NCBI GenBank assembly: GCA_900473745.1
Contig: UCMW01000007.1
Location: 802,287-849,969 of the forward strand
DNA from: Hyphomicrobiales bacterium
GTDB taxonomy: Bacteria > Pseudomonadota > Alphaproteobacteria > Rhizobiales > Rhizobiaceae
Direction: 5' to 3'
Length of the DNA stretch: 47,683 nucleotides
Positions 25,294 to 34,450 of the stretch are shown piece after piece. The notes beneath the pieces were generated by a model. It was not told the DNA's origin, ran no database searches, and saw only the letters and a list, made by a program, of their open reading frames with translations. Position 1 is the first letter of the stretch. The number at the start of each line of letters is the position of its first letter. The position numbers and the translations under genes were made by a program.

Positions 25294-26310
25294 GTGACGA
25301 GCACTCCATCCATCTGCGTCATCATTGCCGCCAAGAACGCGTCGGCCACCATCGCTCGTGCGGTGACATCCGCCTTGGCCGAGCCGGAGGTTGCCGAAGT
25401 TATCGTCATCGATGACGGATCAAGCGATCCGACCAGCCGGTTGGCCCAAAACGCTGACGACAGCAGTGAACGTTTGCGGATCGTTCGCTTCGACGAAAAC
25501 CGCGGACCAGCTGCAGCGCGCAATCACGCAATAAACATCTCCTCCTCCCCATGCATCGCCGTACTCGACGCTGACGATTTCTTCCTGCCTGGACGGTTCG
25601 CGAACCTGCTCGCACTTCCCGACTGGGACTTAGTTGCCGACAACATCGTGTTCATCGACGAAAGCCATGCAAATACGGCGAGTGTCGAGGTGCCGGTATT
25701 TCGGCCCACTTCCAGTTTGATCGATCTTAAAAACTTCGTAACCGGCAATATCTCGCGGCGCGGCAAGAGCCGGGCCGAGACCGGATTCTTGAAGCCCGTC
25801 ATGCGGCGGGCGTTCCTGGATGCCTTCGACCTGCGTTACCGCGAGGAGCTGCGACTGGGCGAAGACTACGACTTATATGTCAGGGCATTGGCCAAGGGTG
25901 CCCGCTTCCGTGTGAGCAATGTCTGCGGCTATGGCGCCGTGGTCAGGCACAACTCCCTAAGCGGCCAGCACCGCACCGAAGATCTGAGGCGGCTTTACGA
26001 AGCTGACCGCGCTATGTTGCAGTCGAACGAGCTTACATCCGAAGCTGCAAGAGTAATCCGCCAGCATGAACGCCACATTCGGGAACGCTACGAACTCCGT
26101 CATTTCCTCGACCTTAAGAGGAAAGAGGGCCCAGCAGCGGCTCTGCGCTACGCGCTCTTGCATCCGTTGGCGCTGCCCGCCATCGCCGGCGGCATTCTGG
26201 CTGACAAGGCAGAACGTTTCCGCAGCCCGGCAATCGAGAACGCAAATCAGGGCAGCGGGCCTGCGCTCCGCTACCTCCTGCCAATAACGGCTGCACCTGC
26301 TCAGAAGTAA
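25294..26310 (+). CDS. exoU: Succinoglycan glucosyltransferase ExoU
   Basis: A 338-residue GT2-family transferase with an N-terminal ICVIIAAKNASATIARAV start, an IDDGSSD motif, the A-V-L-D-A-D-D metal-binding motif near residue 90 and the LGEDYD catalytic segment near residue 190. ExoU adds the sixth glucose to the lipid-linked intermediate on the cytoplasmic face. GTG 25294 follows GAGGAGAG. Its last 10 bases overlap the convergent exoV stop region. Sequence alone barely separates ExoU from ExoO; position after exoX decides. Confidence 0.88.
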   Translation: MTSTPSICVIIAAKNASATIARAVTSALAEPEVAEVIVIDDGSSDPTSRLAQNADDSSERLRIVRFDENRGPAAARNHAINISSSPCIAVLDADDFFLPGRFANLLALPDWDLVADNIVFIDESHANTASVEVPVFRPTSSLIDLKNFVTGNISRRGKSRAETGFLKPVMRRAFLDAFDLRYREELRLGEDYDLYVRALAKGARFRVSNVCGYGAVVRHNSLSGQHRTEDLRRLYEADRAMLQSNELTSEAARVIRQHERHIRERYELRHFLDLKRKEGPAAALRYALLHPLALPAIAGGILADKAERFRSPAIENANQGSGPALRYLLPITAAPAQK

Positions 26311-27254
26311 TCGCGACGAACGTCGTCCATCGCGGCGAGCAGACGCGCCTTCCGGTCGGCGAGTACATGATCAACGCTGAGCTGTGGTTCGGCGCGGCTC
26401 GCTTGCCAGAGCGCCAGGACTGACGGCAGAGCGAGCGCCTGTTTGGCAGCCACCCGCAGTTTGGCCTGCGGCCGTTCTGCAGTCGCAACCGAGGGCCCGG
26501 CATCGTTCGACTGCCGAATTGGTGCGGCGACGGACGGTGTACCGTCATCCTTGAAATCAACGCCCCAGAAACGCGCGCCCTTCAGCACTGCCTCGGCACG
26601 GGTCGAAACCGGCACCCTTCGCGGTGCATAGGAAACGCCCACCGTTCTCGCCCAGTCGTTCCATTTGAAGCTGTTGATGCTCTGCGAGGTTGTTACCGCG
26701 ACCCACGGCACACGGAAGGCATCGGCGAGGATGGCGCCGTGCATCGACTCCGCAATGATCGTTTCCGACTGGGCAATGGCGCGGATGACCTCCTTGGCGT
26801 CTCCACGCGGATCGATGTAGTGGAGACCGACGGTCTGGCAAATTGTCGGCCAGATTCCGGCAGTCGCCGTTTCCCAGTGCGGAACGAAGCTCTTGCGATG
26901 GAGCTTCGGGAGCCCCTTGAACTCCGGCATTTCGGCGACCATGACTGCCGGATCTACGATGCCCAAGTCGGCGGAGAGGCCCGCCCGTTCCGCCGTCAGC
27001 GGTCCCCGCACGCAGCGTACATCCCATTTGGCACGATCCGACATGTTGGGAAGAGCACCATATCCATAGCCGCTCCCGAGAACCAGCTTGCGACCCTCCG
27101 CGGGGAGGAGCGCCGTGTTGAGAACAGTACCCACGCCGACGAGAAGAACGTCTGGATGAACGTCGCGAAAGCCCGGTAGCAGAAAGTCCCAAAGCCAGAG
27201 ATTGAGGTCATCGCCGAAATTGCCGTGCTGTGATTCCCAGTAATATGGATTCAT
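26301..27254 (-). CDS. exoV: Succinoglycan pyruvyltransferase ExoV
   Basis: A 317-residue polysaccharide pyruvyl transferase that adds the ketal pyruvate to the terminal glucose of the repeat unit. The family motifs GNFGDDLNLWLWD, VRCVRGPLTAERAG and ETIIAESMHGAILADAF are present. TAGGAG precedes the ATG. It is 68 bases downstream of exoW on the same strand and converges on exoU with a 10-base overlap. Confidence 0.92.
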   Translation of the reverse strand: MNPYYWESQHGNFGDDLNLWLWDFLLPGFRDVHPDVLLVGVGTVLNTALLPAEGRKLVLGSGYGYGALPNMSDRAKWDVRCVRGPLTAERAGLSADLGIVDPAVMVAEMPEFKGLPKLHRKSFVPHWETATAGIWPTICQTVGLHYIDPRGDAKEVIRAIAQSETIIAESMHGAILADAFRVPWVAVTTSQSINSFKWNDWARTVGVSYAPRRVPVSTRAEAVLKGARFWGVDFKDDGTPSVAAPIRQSNDAGPSVATAERPQAKLRVAAKQALALPSVLALWQASRAEPQLSVDHVLADRKARLLAAMDDVRRDYF

Positions 27255-27322
27255 CGGTCACTCCTAATTAAGGGCCGAATTGGTCGAACGATGGACACGG
27301 CCATCGATGCGTAGGTCAAGCC

Positions 27323-28288
27323 TCAAGCCTGACGCGAGAATTTGGCGGCGGCCAGCGCGACGGCGCTGCCCAAGAGACGCGGATCGCGCCAGATCCACTG
27401 CGCCAGAAGATCGACCTGCGGCAGCCTGCGCCGCTTGACGAGCCGGGCCTGGCTCCAAAGCGCCTGACGACGTGCCGTCTGCTTATAGCTGCGGATGGAC
27501 GCCGCTTCTTGCCCGCGCCCGTCGAAGCGGCCTTCGAGCCTGTCTAGCGCCATCCAAGTGTTGAACTGCTGTTCAAGGAACTGCGGGGAATCGTTGTTTA
27601 TACCGTGGAAGATGTTGATGCCCTCCCCGCGTTCGGCCCCCGGCGCGTCGCACAAGATGACACGATCGGCTGCGAGCACGCAGTCGCAGAAAAACAGGAC
27701 ATCTTCCGCCGCAAGCCTAAGTTTCGCCTCAAAACGGATCGACTCGAACAGCCGCCGACCGAGCACCATGCAGGACAGATGCAGGAAGCTCCAGTTCCGT
27801 AGCATCACGCTCGACATTTCCGGCAGTTCAACGATGAGTGGAGACTCCTGGAGCCGGACGACCTGCTCTGTCGTCTCAAGCTCCGCAATGCCAAAGTGAT
27901 AGTAGAAGGCCTCACCGCCGGTGATCGACGCCCAGTAGCAATCCGCATCGAAGCGCTTCATGCCGAGATAGGCGTTGGCCAGGTGGTCGGTAGTCCATAC
28001 ATCGTCGGAATCGAGGAAAGCGACGAATTCGGTCTCAGGCTTCACGGCGTCGAGGCCGCTATTGCGCGCTCCGCCAGGGCCGGCATTCGACTGTCGGATT
28101 ACGGTGATCCGTTCGACCTGGTCCTTCGGCAAGGACGCAAGTTCTTCGTCGATGGGAAAAGGCGACTGATCGTCGACAATGGTCACGTCGAAGTCGGAAA
28201 AGGTCTGGGCAAACACCGAGCTCAATGCGCGCCTAAGGATGCCCGGCTCTTTCTGGTAAAACGGAATTATAACTGTCAGCTTCGCCAT
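27323..28288 (-). CDS. exoW: Succinoglycan glucosyltransferase ExoW
   Basis: A 321-residue GT2-family transferase with an N-terminal LTVIIPFYQKEPGILRRAL start, a VDDQSP motif and an AFLDSDDVW metal-binding motif near residue 90. ExoW adds the last glucose (beta-1,3) of the octasaccharide, the one then pyruvylated by ExoV. GAGGGGCG precedes the ATG. It is divergent from exoT across 115 bases and probably heads a two-gene exoWV unit. Confidence 0.9.
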   Translation of the reverse strand: MAKLTVIIPFYQKEPGILRRALSSVFAQTFSDFDVTIVDDQSPFPIDEELASLPKDQVERITVIRQSNAGPGGARNSGLDAVKPETEFVAFLDSDDVWTTDHLANAYLGMKRFDADCYWASITGGEAFYYHFGIAELETTEQVVRLQESPLIVELPEMSSVMLRNWSFLHLSCMVLGRRLFESIRFEAKLRLAAEDVLFFCDCVLAADRVILCDAPGAERGEGINIFHGINNDSPQFLEQQFNTWMALDRLEGRFDGRGQEAASIRSYKQTARRQALWSQARLVKRRRLPQVDLLAQWIWRDPRLLGSAVALAAAKFSRQA

Positions 28289-28403
28289 CTTTTCGCCCCT
28301 GAGGTTTATCTAAAAGAGGTTTACGCGGTCTTCCTACTGTTTGCTTCTTGTGAGGCACATTGTTTTTATTACCGTTTCCCCCCGAACCCGCCAGGAAATC
28401 GCC

Positions 28404-29882
28404 ATGTCGCCAGCAGTAAACGCGAAGTCGGTGACACGGAACGTCGGCTGGAGTGTCCTATCCAAGACAGGGACATTCGGGCTTAAATTTGTCACCGTGC
28501 CGATTTTGGCCCGTATCCTCTCGCCCGAGGAATTCGGCGCCGTGGCCGTCGCACTGGCCCTTGTACAGTTTCTAGCGATGATCGGCGGGGCTGGTTTTGC
28601 CTCTGGACTTGTCATCCAGCCGGATGAGGACATGGAGACCCTTCACTCGGTTTTCTGGACCAACCTGGCGATATCGCTGGGCATGGCACTCTTTGTTTTT
28701 CTGAGTGCCGACCAACTTGCTGCTCTGCTCGGGGCACCAGATGCCGGAGATTTGCTGCGGATCATGAGCCCGCTGATCCCCCTCCAATTGACGGGGGACG
28801 TCGCCTATGCGCTCCTGGCTAGGCGCATGCAGTTCTCCAAAGACGCGTTATGGAGCATGGTTTCGGAGGCGGCTGGCGCCTTGATCGCCGTCGGACTGGC
28901 CCTCCTCGGATTTGGCGTATGGGCACTGGTTGCCCAGCTCTTTTCCTCTGCACTGATCAGATTGGCCGGCCTTTATGCCGTCTCGCGCTATATGCCCCGT
29001 TTCGTCCTTCGCCCACGCAAGGTGCTGGATCTCGGGCGCTTCAGCATGAGCATGATGGGATCGGAAATCGCCAATTTCATCACCTTTCAATCCCCCATGG
29101 TGATCATTTCCCGATATCTCGGACTTTCCGACGCTGGTGCCTATTCGGCGGCAAATCGTTTTGCCAGCATCCCGAATCAAGTGGTGCTATCTGCCGTCAT
29201 GGGCGTACTTTTTCCAGCGTTCAGCAGCATGATGCAGGATCGGGAACGCCGGCTGCAGGCGCTGGTACTTTCCACGCAGGTAACAACCGTCCTGTTAGCG
29301 CCGATGATGTTTGGTCTATGGGCACTTGCCAAACCAGGGATGCTCGTTCTCTTCGGCCCCCAATGGGCCCATGCATGGCCCGTGCTTGCGCTGTTGTCTC
29401 TGTCGAAGGGCATCCTCACCCCCTGTAGCACCTATATCCCCTATCTGAAGGGTATCGGTCGAGGCGGCATGCTGTTCTGGTGGGCGGTGATTCGCGCGGT
29501 CGCCACGACAGGTGCAGTGGCCTATGCGGCCATCCATGGCGGTCTGACGGATGCGATGCTCGCCCTATGCTTTGTTAATGCCATCGTCCTGATCGGCTAT
29601 TCCTGGGTGGTGCATCAGGCGGACCGTGCCCCCCTCACCGGCTTCCTCATCACAGGTCGCCCTATGGTCTCGGCGATCGCTATGGCGCTTGTCGTCCGCT
29701 ATCTGCTCAACGAATACGGGCATCTTGTGCCCAATCCCATTCTGCAGCTGGTTGTCGGTATCGGCATCGGCGGCCTCCTCTACTGTGCACTAACGCTCTT
29801 GCTGGAACGTCGGCTGCTGAGGAAGATGACGGAGCTGTTTCGCAAGCGAACCCGCGCCTCAACCCAATCGCCAGGATCGTGA
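28404..29882 (+). CDS. exoT: Succinoglycan flippase ExoT (Wzx/PST family)
   Basis: A 492-residue polytopic protein of the polysaccharide transport (Wzx-like) family with about twelve hydrophobic segments and the N-terminal GWSVLSKTGTFGLKFVTVPI motif. It is thought to move the lipid-linked repeat across the inner membrane; in S. meliloti it also affects low-molecular-weight succinoglycan. I chose ATG 28404 after AGGAAA (MSPAVNAKSV); a longer frame begins at 28341. Confidence 0.9.
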   Translation: MSPAVNAKSVTRNVGWSVLSKTGTFGLKFVTVPILARILSPEEFGAVAVALALVQFLAMIGGAGFASGLVIQPDEDMETLHSVFWTNLAISLGMALFVFLSADQLAALLGAPDAGDLLRIMSPLIPLQLTGDVAYALLARRMQFSKDALWSMVSEAAGALIAVGLALLGFGVWALVAQLFSSALIRLAGLYAVSRYMPRFVLRPRKVLDLGRFSMSMMGSEIANFITFQSPMVIISRYLGLSDAGAYSAANRFASIPNQVVLSAVMGVLFPAFSSMMQDRERRLQALVLSTQVTTVLLAPMMFGLWALAKPGMLVLFGPQWAHAWPVLALLSLSKGILTPCSTYIPYLKGIGRGGMLFWWAVIRAVATTGAVAYAAIHGGLTDAMLALCFVNAIVLIGYSWVVHQADRAPLTGFLITGRPMVSAIAMALVVRYLLNEYGHLVPNPILQLVVGIGIGGLLYCALTLLLERRLLRKMTELFRKRTRASTQSPGS

Positions 29883-30267
29883 CGATCCGCGGCTGGCGCG
29901 CCGCAAAGGCTGCCTCATTTCCGCCACAAAACCCCTAAGCTGGCCACCAGAACTGCCTCTGAAGCCAATTAAACGAGAAAATCTCGCTCAATTATTTGCG
30001 ACTGAAATGACCGACGAGTTTGGCCTAATGAGTGTCCATAGGCCAATGAAAAGGGGCGTGTTGTCGCGCTCTGACACAAAGCTGTGAGTTTTATCACCGC
30101 CGGGTAACGCCCGCGTTTTCGCTGCATTGCAGCAGGTGACACCTCGTTTTTCGCTGCAATGCCACATTTTGCCCCCTTCACGAACCTAACCTAAGGATGC
30201 GGGCTGAAGTCTGCTCTGGTTTGAACGGTCGCGATATGCGGCGTCCACAATAGGAGTGACTGACATC
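29883..30267. other. Intergenic region where exoI lies in S. meliloti
   Basis: In S. meliloti a nuclease-like exoI lies between exoT and exoH. Here 385 bases hold no such gene and no recognisable fragment of it. The right half carries the exoH upstream repeats at 30114-30162; the left half shows nothing clear. Confidence 0.6.
30114..30162 (+). promoter_or_regulatory. Direct repeats upstream of exoH, candidate MucR-type site
   Basis: CGTTTTCGCTGCATTGC (30114-30130) is followed by CGTTTTTCGCTGCAATGC (30145-30162), a near-perfect direct repeat. The first copy extends to the perfect palindrome GCTGCATTGCAGC (30121-30133). MucR is reported to bind a short region upstream of exoH in S. meliloti; whether this is the same site needs alignment. 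Confidence 0.5.
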
Positions 30268-31395
30268 GTGAACGTCGAAGCGAACGTGTCATCGCGGATC
30301 AACCTGATGCGCATACTGCTCATTGCTGGGATCGTGTTCGTGCACATTCCCTACGATCCGCCTAGAAGCCCTTATCTCGGCACCCACGGCGTCGGAGACT
30401 GGATTCGCATCTATCTCGGAGACAGCTTGTTTCGTATCGGTGTGCCTTGCCTCAGCGCCATTTCCGGCTACCTGCTGTTCCGGAGGGGTCTCTCGGGCTT
30501 TGACTACCAGAAGGTCATGCGCACCAAGGCCAGGACTGTGCTCCTGCCATTCCTTCTTTGGAATTTGTCCTTCCTCTTGCTTGTTTTGATCGCGCAGAGC
30601 CTTGGCATTGGTCATGGTTATCTGCCTGACGTGGCCGATGCCACACCGCGGGAACTGATGAGTCACGCGCTGGCGCTGGAGGCGTGGCCCGCCAACCTGC
30701 CGCTATACTTCCTGCGGGACCTTCTGCTCTGCCTCGCCCTGTCGCCGGTAATCGGACATTTGGTGGCACGCTGTCCGCGCACGACGCTGCTCCTCCTTCT
30801 CGCCTATGCGGTGCTGCCGCTGCCCAACGGCATATTCCTGAAGAAGTCCATCCTGTTCGGCTTCAGCCTGGGTACATTTGCCGCGCTGCACCAGATCGAT
30901 GTGCGGCGTCTGGATGCCCATGCAAAGCTGGTGGTCCTGGCGGTCGGCCTGGCGTCGGTAATCCTCGCTGCCGGTCTTTATGCCACCGGTCCACAGTATC
31001 CGCAGTGGCTCGACATCTTGCGGGGCCTCGTTTCGATGTCCGGCATTTTCGGCGCCTGGGCCTTGTCCGGCCTGCTGATCCGCACGCGTCTCGGCAGCCA
31101 GCTTGGCACCGGCAGCGGCCTCAGCTTCTGGATCTTCTGTGCCCATTACCCGCTACTCGTTGCACTCTGGATGATCTGGAACCGCACAGAAGGTGTGCCC
31201 TATCTGGCCTTTTACATCCTCGCACCGATCGTCACGATCGCCGTGCTGTTTGTCTCGCATGCCCTGCTGAAGCAGCTGGCGCCGAGCATTCTTGCCATAC
31301 TCACCGGCAACCGAGCCCGATCACCCCATGACATGCCCCAGGGTGCCAGCCCAAGCGCCGGGTCGTCCTCCCCATTCGCCTCTCAGAAAAGGTGA
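30268..31395 (+). CDS. exoH: Succinoglycan O-succinyltransferase ExoH
   Basis: A 375-residue integral-membrane acyltransferase-3 protein with about ten hydrophobic segments and an N-terminal SSRINLMRILLIAGIVFVHI motif carrying the conserved His. ExoH succinylates succinoglycan, a modification needed for symbiotic activity and for cleavage by ExoK. I prefer GTG 30268 because TAGGAG lies 11 bases upstream; a GTG at 30256 overlaps that site. It is the first gene of a tight exoHKLAMONP run. Confidence 0.9.
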   Translation: MNVEANVSSRINLMRILLIAGIVFVHIPYDPPRSPYLGTHGVGDWIRIYLGDSLFRIGVPCLSAISGYLLFRRGLSGFDYQKVMRTKARTVLLPFLLWNLSFLLLVLIAQSLGIGHGYLPDVADATPRELMSHALALEAWPANLPLYFLRDLLLCLALSPVIGHLVARCPRTTLLLLLAYAVLPLPNGIFLKKSILFGFSLGTFAALHQIDVRRLDAHAKLVVLAVGLASVILAAGLYATGPQYPQWLDILRGLVSMSGIFGAWALSGLLIRTRLGSQLGTGSGLSFWIFCAHYPLLVALWMIWNRTEGVPYLAFYILAPIVTIAVLFVSHALLKQLAPSILAILTGNRARSPHDMPQGASPSAGSSSPFASQKR

Positions 31396-31401
31396 CCGCA
31401 T

Positions 31402-32193
31402 ATGACAGAAAAAAACGCAACACATACGCCTCGCCTCGCCATTCTCACCGCGCTCGGCATTGCGCTTTGCAGTTCCGCCAGCGCCCAACAAGCCGCCAAA
31501 GGGAAGTCCTTTGTTGAAAACTTCGACAGGCTGGACACCGCCCTCTGGTACGTTTCGGACGGTTGGAACAACGGGCCGCATCAGAATTGCACCTGGTCGA
31601 AGACGCAGGTCAACATCGTCGACGGCGTGCTGGAGCTTGTCTTCGACAAGCGTCGGATGGGTGAGCGGGAATATGTCTGCGGCGAGATCCAGACGCGCAG
31701 CCGGTTTCATTATGGCACCTATGAGGTGCGCATGAAGAGTGCCGAGCCCTCGGGCCTGAATTCCGCGTTCTTCACCTATATTGGACCAACCGACAAGAAG
31801 CCGCATGATGAAATCGACTTCGAGGTTCTGGGCAAGGACACCTCACAGGTTCAGGTCAACCAATACATTTCCGGCAAGGGCGGCAACGAAGCACTCGCCG
31901 ATGTTCCGGGCGGCGCCAGTACTGCCTTCAACGACTACGCTTTCGTCTGGGAGAAGGAGCGCCTGCGCTATTTCGTCAACAGCAAGCTCGTTCACGAGGT
32001 GACCGACCCGACCAAGATCCCGACGAATGCCCAGAAGATCTTCCTGAGCCTATGGGGCACCGACACGCTCACGAATTGGATGGGGCCCTTCTCCCACTCC
32101 TCGCCATCGAGAATGCAGGTCGACCGTCTCGCTTTCACCGCCCCCGGCGACGCCTGCCAGTTCGAACAATCGCTGGTCTGCAAGCTGAAGTGA
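31402..32193 (+). CDS. exoK: Endo-1,3-1,4-beta-glycanase ExoK (GH16)
   Basis: A 263-residue secreted glycoside hydrolase family 16 enzyme. It has a signal peptide (hydrophobic stretch LAILTALGIALCSSASA, cleavage near residue 29) and the catalytic E-I-D-F-E motif at 137-141. ExoK cleaves nascent succinoglycan to lower-molecular-weight chains; in S. meliloti it is exported by the PrsDE type I system, although a classical signal peptide is visible here. It lies 6 bases after exoH. Confidence 0.93.
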   Translation: MTEKNATHTPRLAILTALGIALCSSASAQQAAKGKSFVENFDRLDTALWYVSDGWNNGPHQNCTWSKTQVNIVDGVLELVFDKRRMGEREYVCGEIQTRSRFHYGTYEVRMKSAEPSGLNSAFFTYIGPTDKKPHDEIDFEVLGKDTSQVQVNQYISGKGGNEALADVPGGASTAFNDYAFVWEKERLRYFVNSKLVHEVTDPTKIPTNAQKIFLSLWGTDTLTNWMGPFSHSSPSRMQVDRLAFTAPGDACQFEQSLVCKLK

Positions 32194-32223
32194 CATTGCA
32201 TTGCCATTGAGAATGGATGTCTC

Positions 32224-33438
32224 ATGCTGAAGATACTCTATCTGGTCCACGACCTCGCCGATCCTGCCGTGCGCCGGCGTGTGCTGATGTTTCAGAGCGG
32301 CGGCGCCCAAGTAACGCTTGCCGGCTTCCGCCGTAGCGAGAACGCCCTGACGGCGGTCGAGGGCTTAACACCGATTGAACTGGGCAAGACGGCCGATGGG
32401 CGCTTCGCCCAGCGCATCGGCGCGGTCGCCAAGTCCTGCCTGGCGATCGGGTCCAGGCTCGGCAAGGCGGCAAGGCCGGATGTCATCGTCGCACGCAATC
32501 TTGAAATGCTCGCAGTGGCCAATCGTGCCACGTCATACTTCGGCCGAGATGTGCCGATCGTCTATGAGTGCCTGGACATTCATCGCCTTCTGCTGCGCAA
32601 CGATGTGGTCGGGAAGGTCTTGCGTGCCGCGGAAACGAGACTGGGGCGAAATGCCGGACTGCTGATCACCAGTTCTCCCGCGTTCATTGAACAGTACTTC
32701 CGGACAATATCGGGTCTCGACCTGCCGACGCTGCTTTTACAAAATCAGGTTCTCGATCTCGAAGATGATGACCCAGCGGAAGTGGCGCTCGCAACCCTGC
32801 CAAGTCCGGGGCTGCCTTGGCGCATCGGCTGGTTCGGTGCGCTGCGCTGCGCCAAGTCACTGGCTTTGCTGGCGAACTTCTCCCGCGCCATGGCTGGGCG
32901 TGTCGAGATTGTCCTGCGTGGCCGGCCGGCCTATTCGGAATTCGAAGATTTCGACGGGTTTGTGCGCAACGAGCCCTTCATGTCCTTCCATGGCTCCTAC
33001 CGCAATCCGGAGGATCTCGCCCGCATCTATTCCGACGTTCATTTCTCCTGGGCGATCGACTTCTTCGAGGAGGGGCAGAATTCGTCCTGGCTGCTGCCGA
33101 ACCGGCTCTACGAAAGCTGCCGCCACGGCACAGTGCCGATCGCACTGGCAGGCACCGAGACCGCGCGCTTCCTCGCGGCCCGAAACCTCGGCTTTATCTT
33201 GCCGGGTGCGTCGCCTGACCGGCTGACAGACCTCTTCGCTTCCATGAACGATCAAACCTATGGCGCGGCAGTCGAGCGCATCCAGTCTCTCGGACCGGCT
33301 CCATGGACGTTCAGCCGGGCCGATTGCCAGCAGGTGGTGAAACGCCTTGCGACGCTGGCCGCCGGCCGGCCGGCGATGCGTTCTGCCCATCTTCTTGCTC
33401 AGCCTCTAGCCACCAAGGAAACTCCCCATGATGAATGA
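32224..33438 (+). CDS. exoL: Succinoglycan glucosyltransferase ExoL
   Basis: A 404-residue transferase of the GT-B type, beginning MLKILYLVHDLADPAVRRRV. ExoL adds the third sugar (beta-1,4 glucose) to the lipid-linked intermediate. The recognisable C-terminal half contains GSYRNPEDLARIYSDVHFSW and an E-S-C-R-H-G-T-V-P-I segment near the nucleotide-binding site. It overlaps exoA by 11 bases. Confidence 0.9.
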   Translation: MLKILYLVHDLADPAVRRRVLMFQSGGAQVTLAGFRRSENALTAVEGLTPIELGKTADGRFAQRIGAVAKSCLAIGSRLGKAARPDVIVARNLEMLAVANRATSYFGRDVPIVYECLDIHRLLLRNDVVGKVLRAAETRLGRNAGLLITSSPAFIEQYFRTISGLDLPTLLLQNQVLDLEDDDPAEVALATLPSPGLPWRIGWFGALRCAKSLALLANFSRAMAGRVEIVLRGRPAYSEFEDFDGFVRNEPFMSFHGSYRNPEDLARIYSDVHFSWAIDFFEEGQNSSWLLPNRLYESCRHGTVPIALAGTETARFLAARNLGFILPGASPDRLTDLFASMNDQTYGAAVERIQSLGPAPWTFSRADCQQVVKRLATLAAGRPAMRSAHLLAQPLATKETPHDE

Positions 33439-34450
33439 AAGAGGCAGATCCGCCCGCTGCTTGATCGTCATTCCCTGCCTTAACGAGGAAGCCCACATCA
33501 AGGGGGTGATCGATAATCTGGGAAGCGCGCTTCGCGAACTCGATGCGCGCATCGTGGTGGCCGACGGAGGCAGCACCGACGGCACACGCGCGATTGTGGC
33601 GCGGATCGCGGACGAAAATCCGAAAGTCTTGCTTCTCGACAATCCGAAACGAATCCAGAGCGCCGCGGTCAACCTGGCCGTTGCCCGTTACGGCAACGAC
33701 TGCGAGTTTCTCATCCGCATCGACGCTCATGGCGACTATCCCGCCGATTATTGCCAGACGCTGTTGGAGGAGGCGCTCGTAAGCAATGCCGATTCCGTTG
33801 TGGTCGGCATGCAGACGGTCGGCATTGGCTTTTTCCAGAAAGCGACCGCGCTCGCGCAGAACTCGAAGCTCGGAAATGGCGGGTCGCGCCATCGATCCGG
33901 GGCGGCAAGCCACTGGACGGAGCACGGGCATCACGCGCTGATGCGCATCGCGAGCTTCCGCCAGGTCGGCGGCTATGACGAAAACTTTCAGCACAATGAA
34001 GACGCTGAACTGGACTATCGGTTGGTCAAGGCCGGCTTTCGGATCTGGATGACCAACAGGACAAAGATGGTCTATTATCCACGCTCGAGCGTCAGACCGC
34101 TGTTTCGCCAGTATTTCGGCTACGGTCGTGGCCGCGCGCGCAACTTCCTCAAGCATCGCGCACTCCCGAGCCTACGCCAGCTCATTCCGCTTGGAGTGGC
34201 GCCCGTGACACTCGGTGCATCCTTTGCCATCATAAACTGGGCGGCGGCGATCCCCTTTGCCATATGGGTCGGGGCCTGTGTCAGCTACGGCGTGTGGCTC
34301 GGAGTCAAGGAACGCGCACCACATGCGCCGCTTGCCGCCATGTCGGCCATAGTGATGCATTTCGCCTGGTCTGCCGGTTTCTGGCGCGAAGTGATGAGCA
34401 GCGCTTCGCGGCCTCCTCTTAATGTGACACGGAGGGAACCTTCGTTATGA
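33428..34450 (+). CDS. exoA: Succinoglycan beta-1,3-glucosyltransferase ExoA
   Basis: A 340-residue GT2-family transferase with CLIVIPCLNEEAHIKGVI, ADGGSTDGT and LIRIDAHGDY motifs and two C-terminal hydrophobic segments. ExoA adds the first glucose to lipid-linked galactose. Two tandem ATGs (33428, 33431) follow AAGGA. It overlaps exoL by 11 bases and exoM by 4. Confidence 0.92.
   Translation: MMNERGRSARCLIVIPCLNEEAHIKGVIDNLGSALRELDARIVVADGGSTDGTRAIVARIADENPKVLLLDNPKRIQSAAVNLAVARYGNDCEFLIRIDAHGDYPADYCQTLLEEALVSNADSVVVGMQTVGIGFFQKATALAQNSKLGNGGSRHRSGAASHWTEHGHHALMRIASFRQVGGYDENFQHNEDAELDYRLVKAGFRIWMTNRTKMVYYPRSSVRPLFRQYFGYGRGRARNFLKHRALPSLRQLIPLGVAPVTLGASFAIINWAAAIPFAIWVGACVSYGVWLGVKERAPHAPLAAMSAIVMHFAWSAGFWREVMSSASRPPLNVTRREPSL

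Noticed and set aside
28572..29537. Several long minus-strand frames antisense to exoT, and similar ones against exoL, exoA and exoH
   Set aside because: These mirror the third-codon GC bias of the real genes and show no motifs or ribosome-binding sites.
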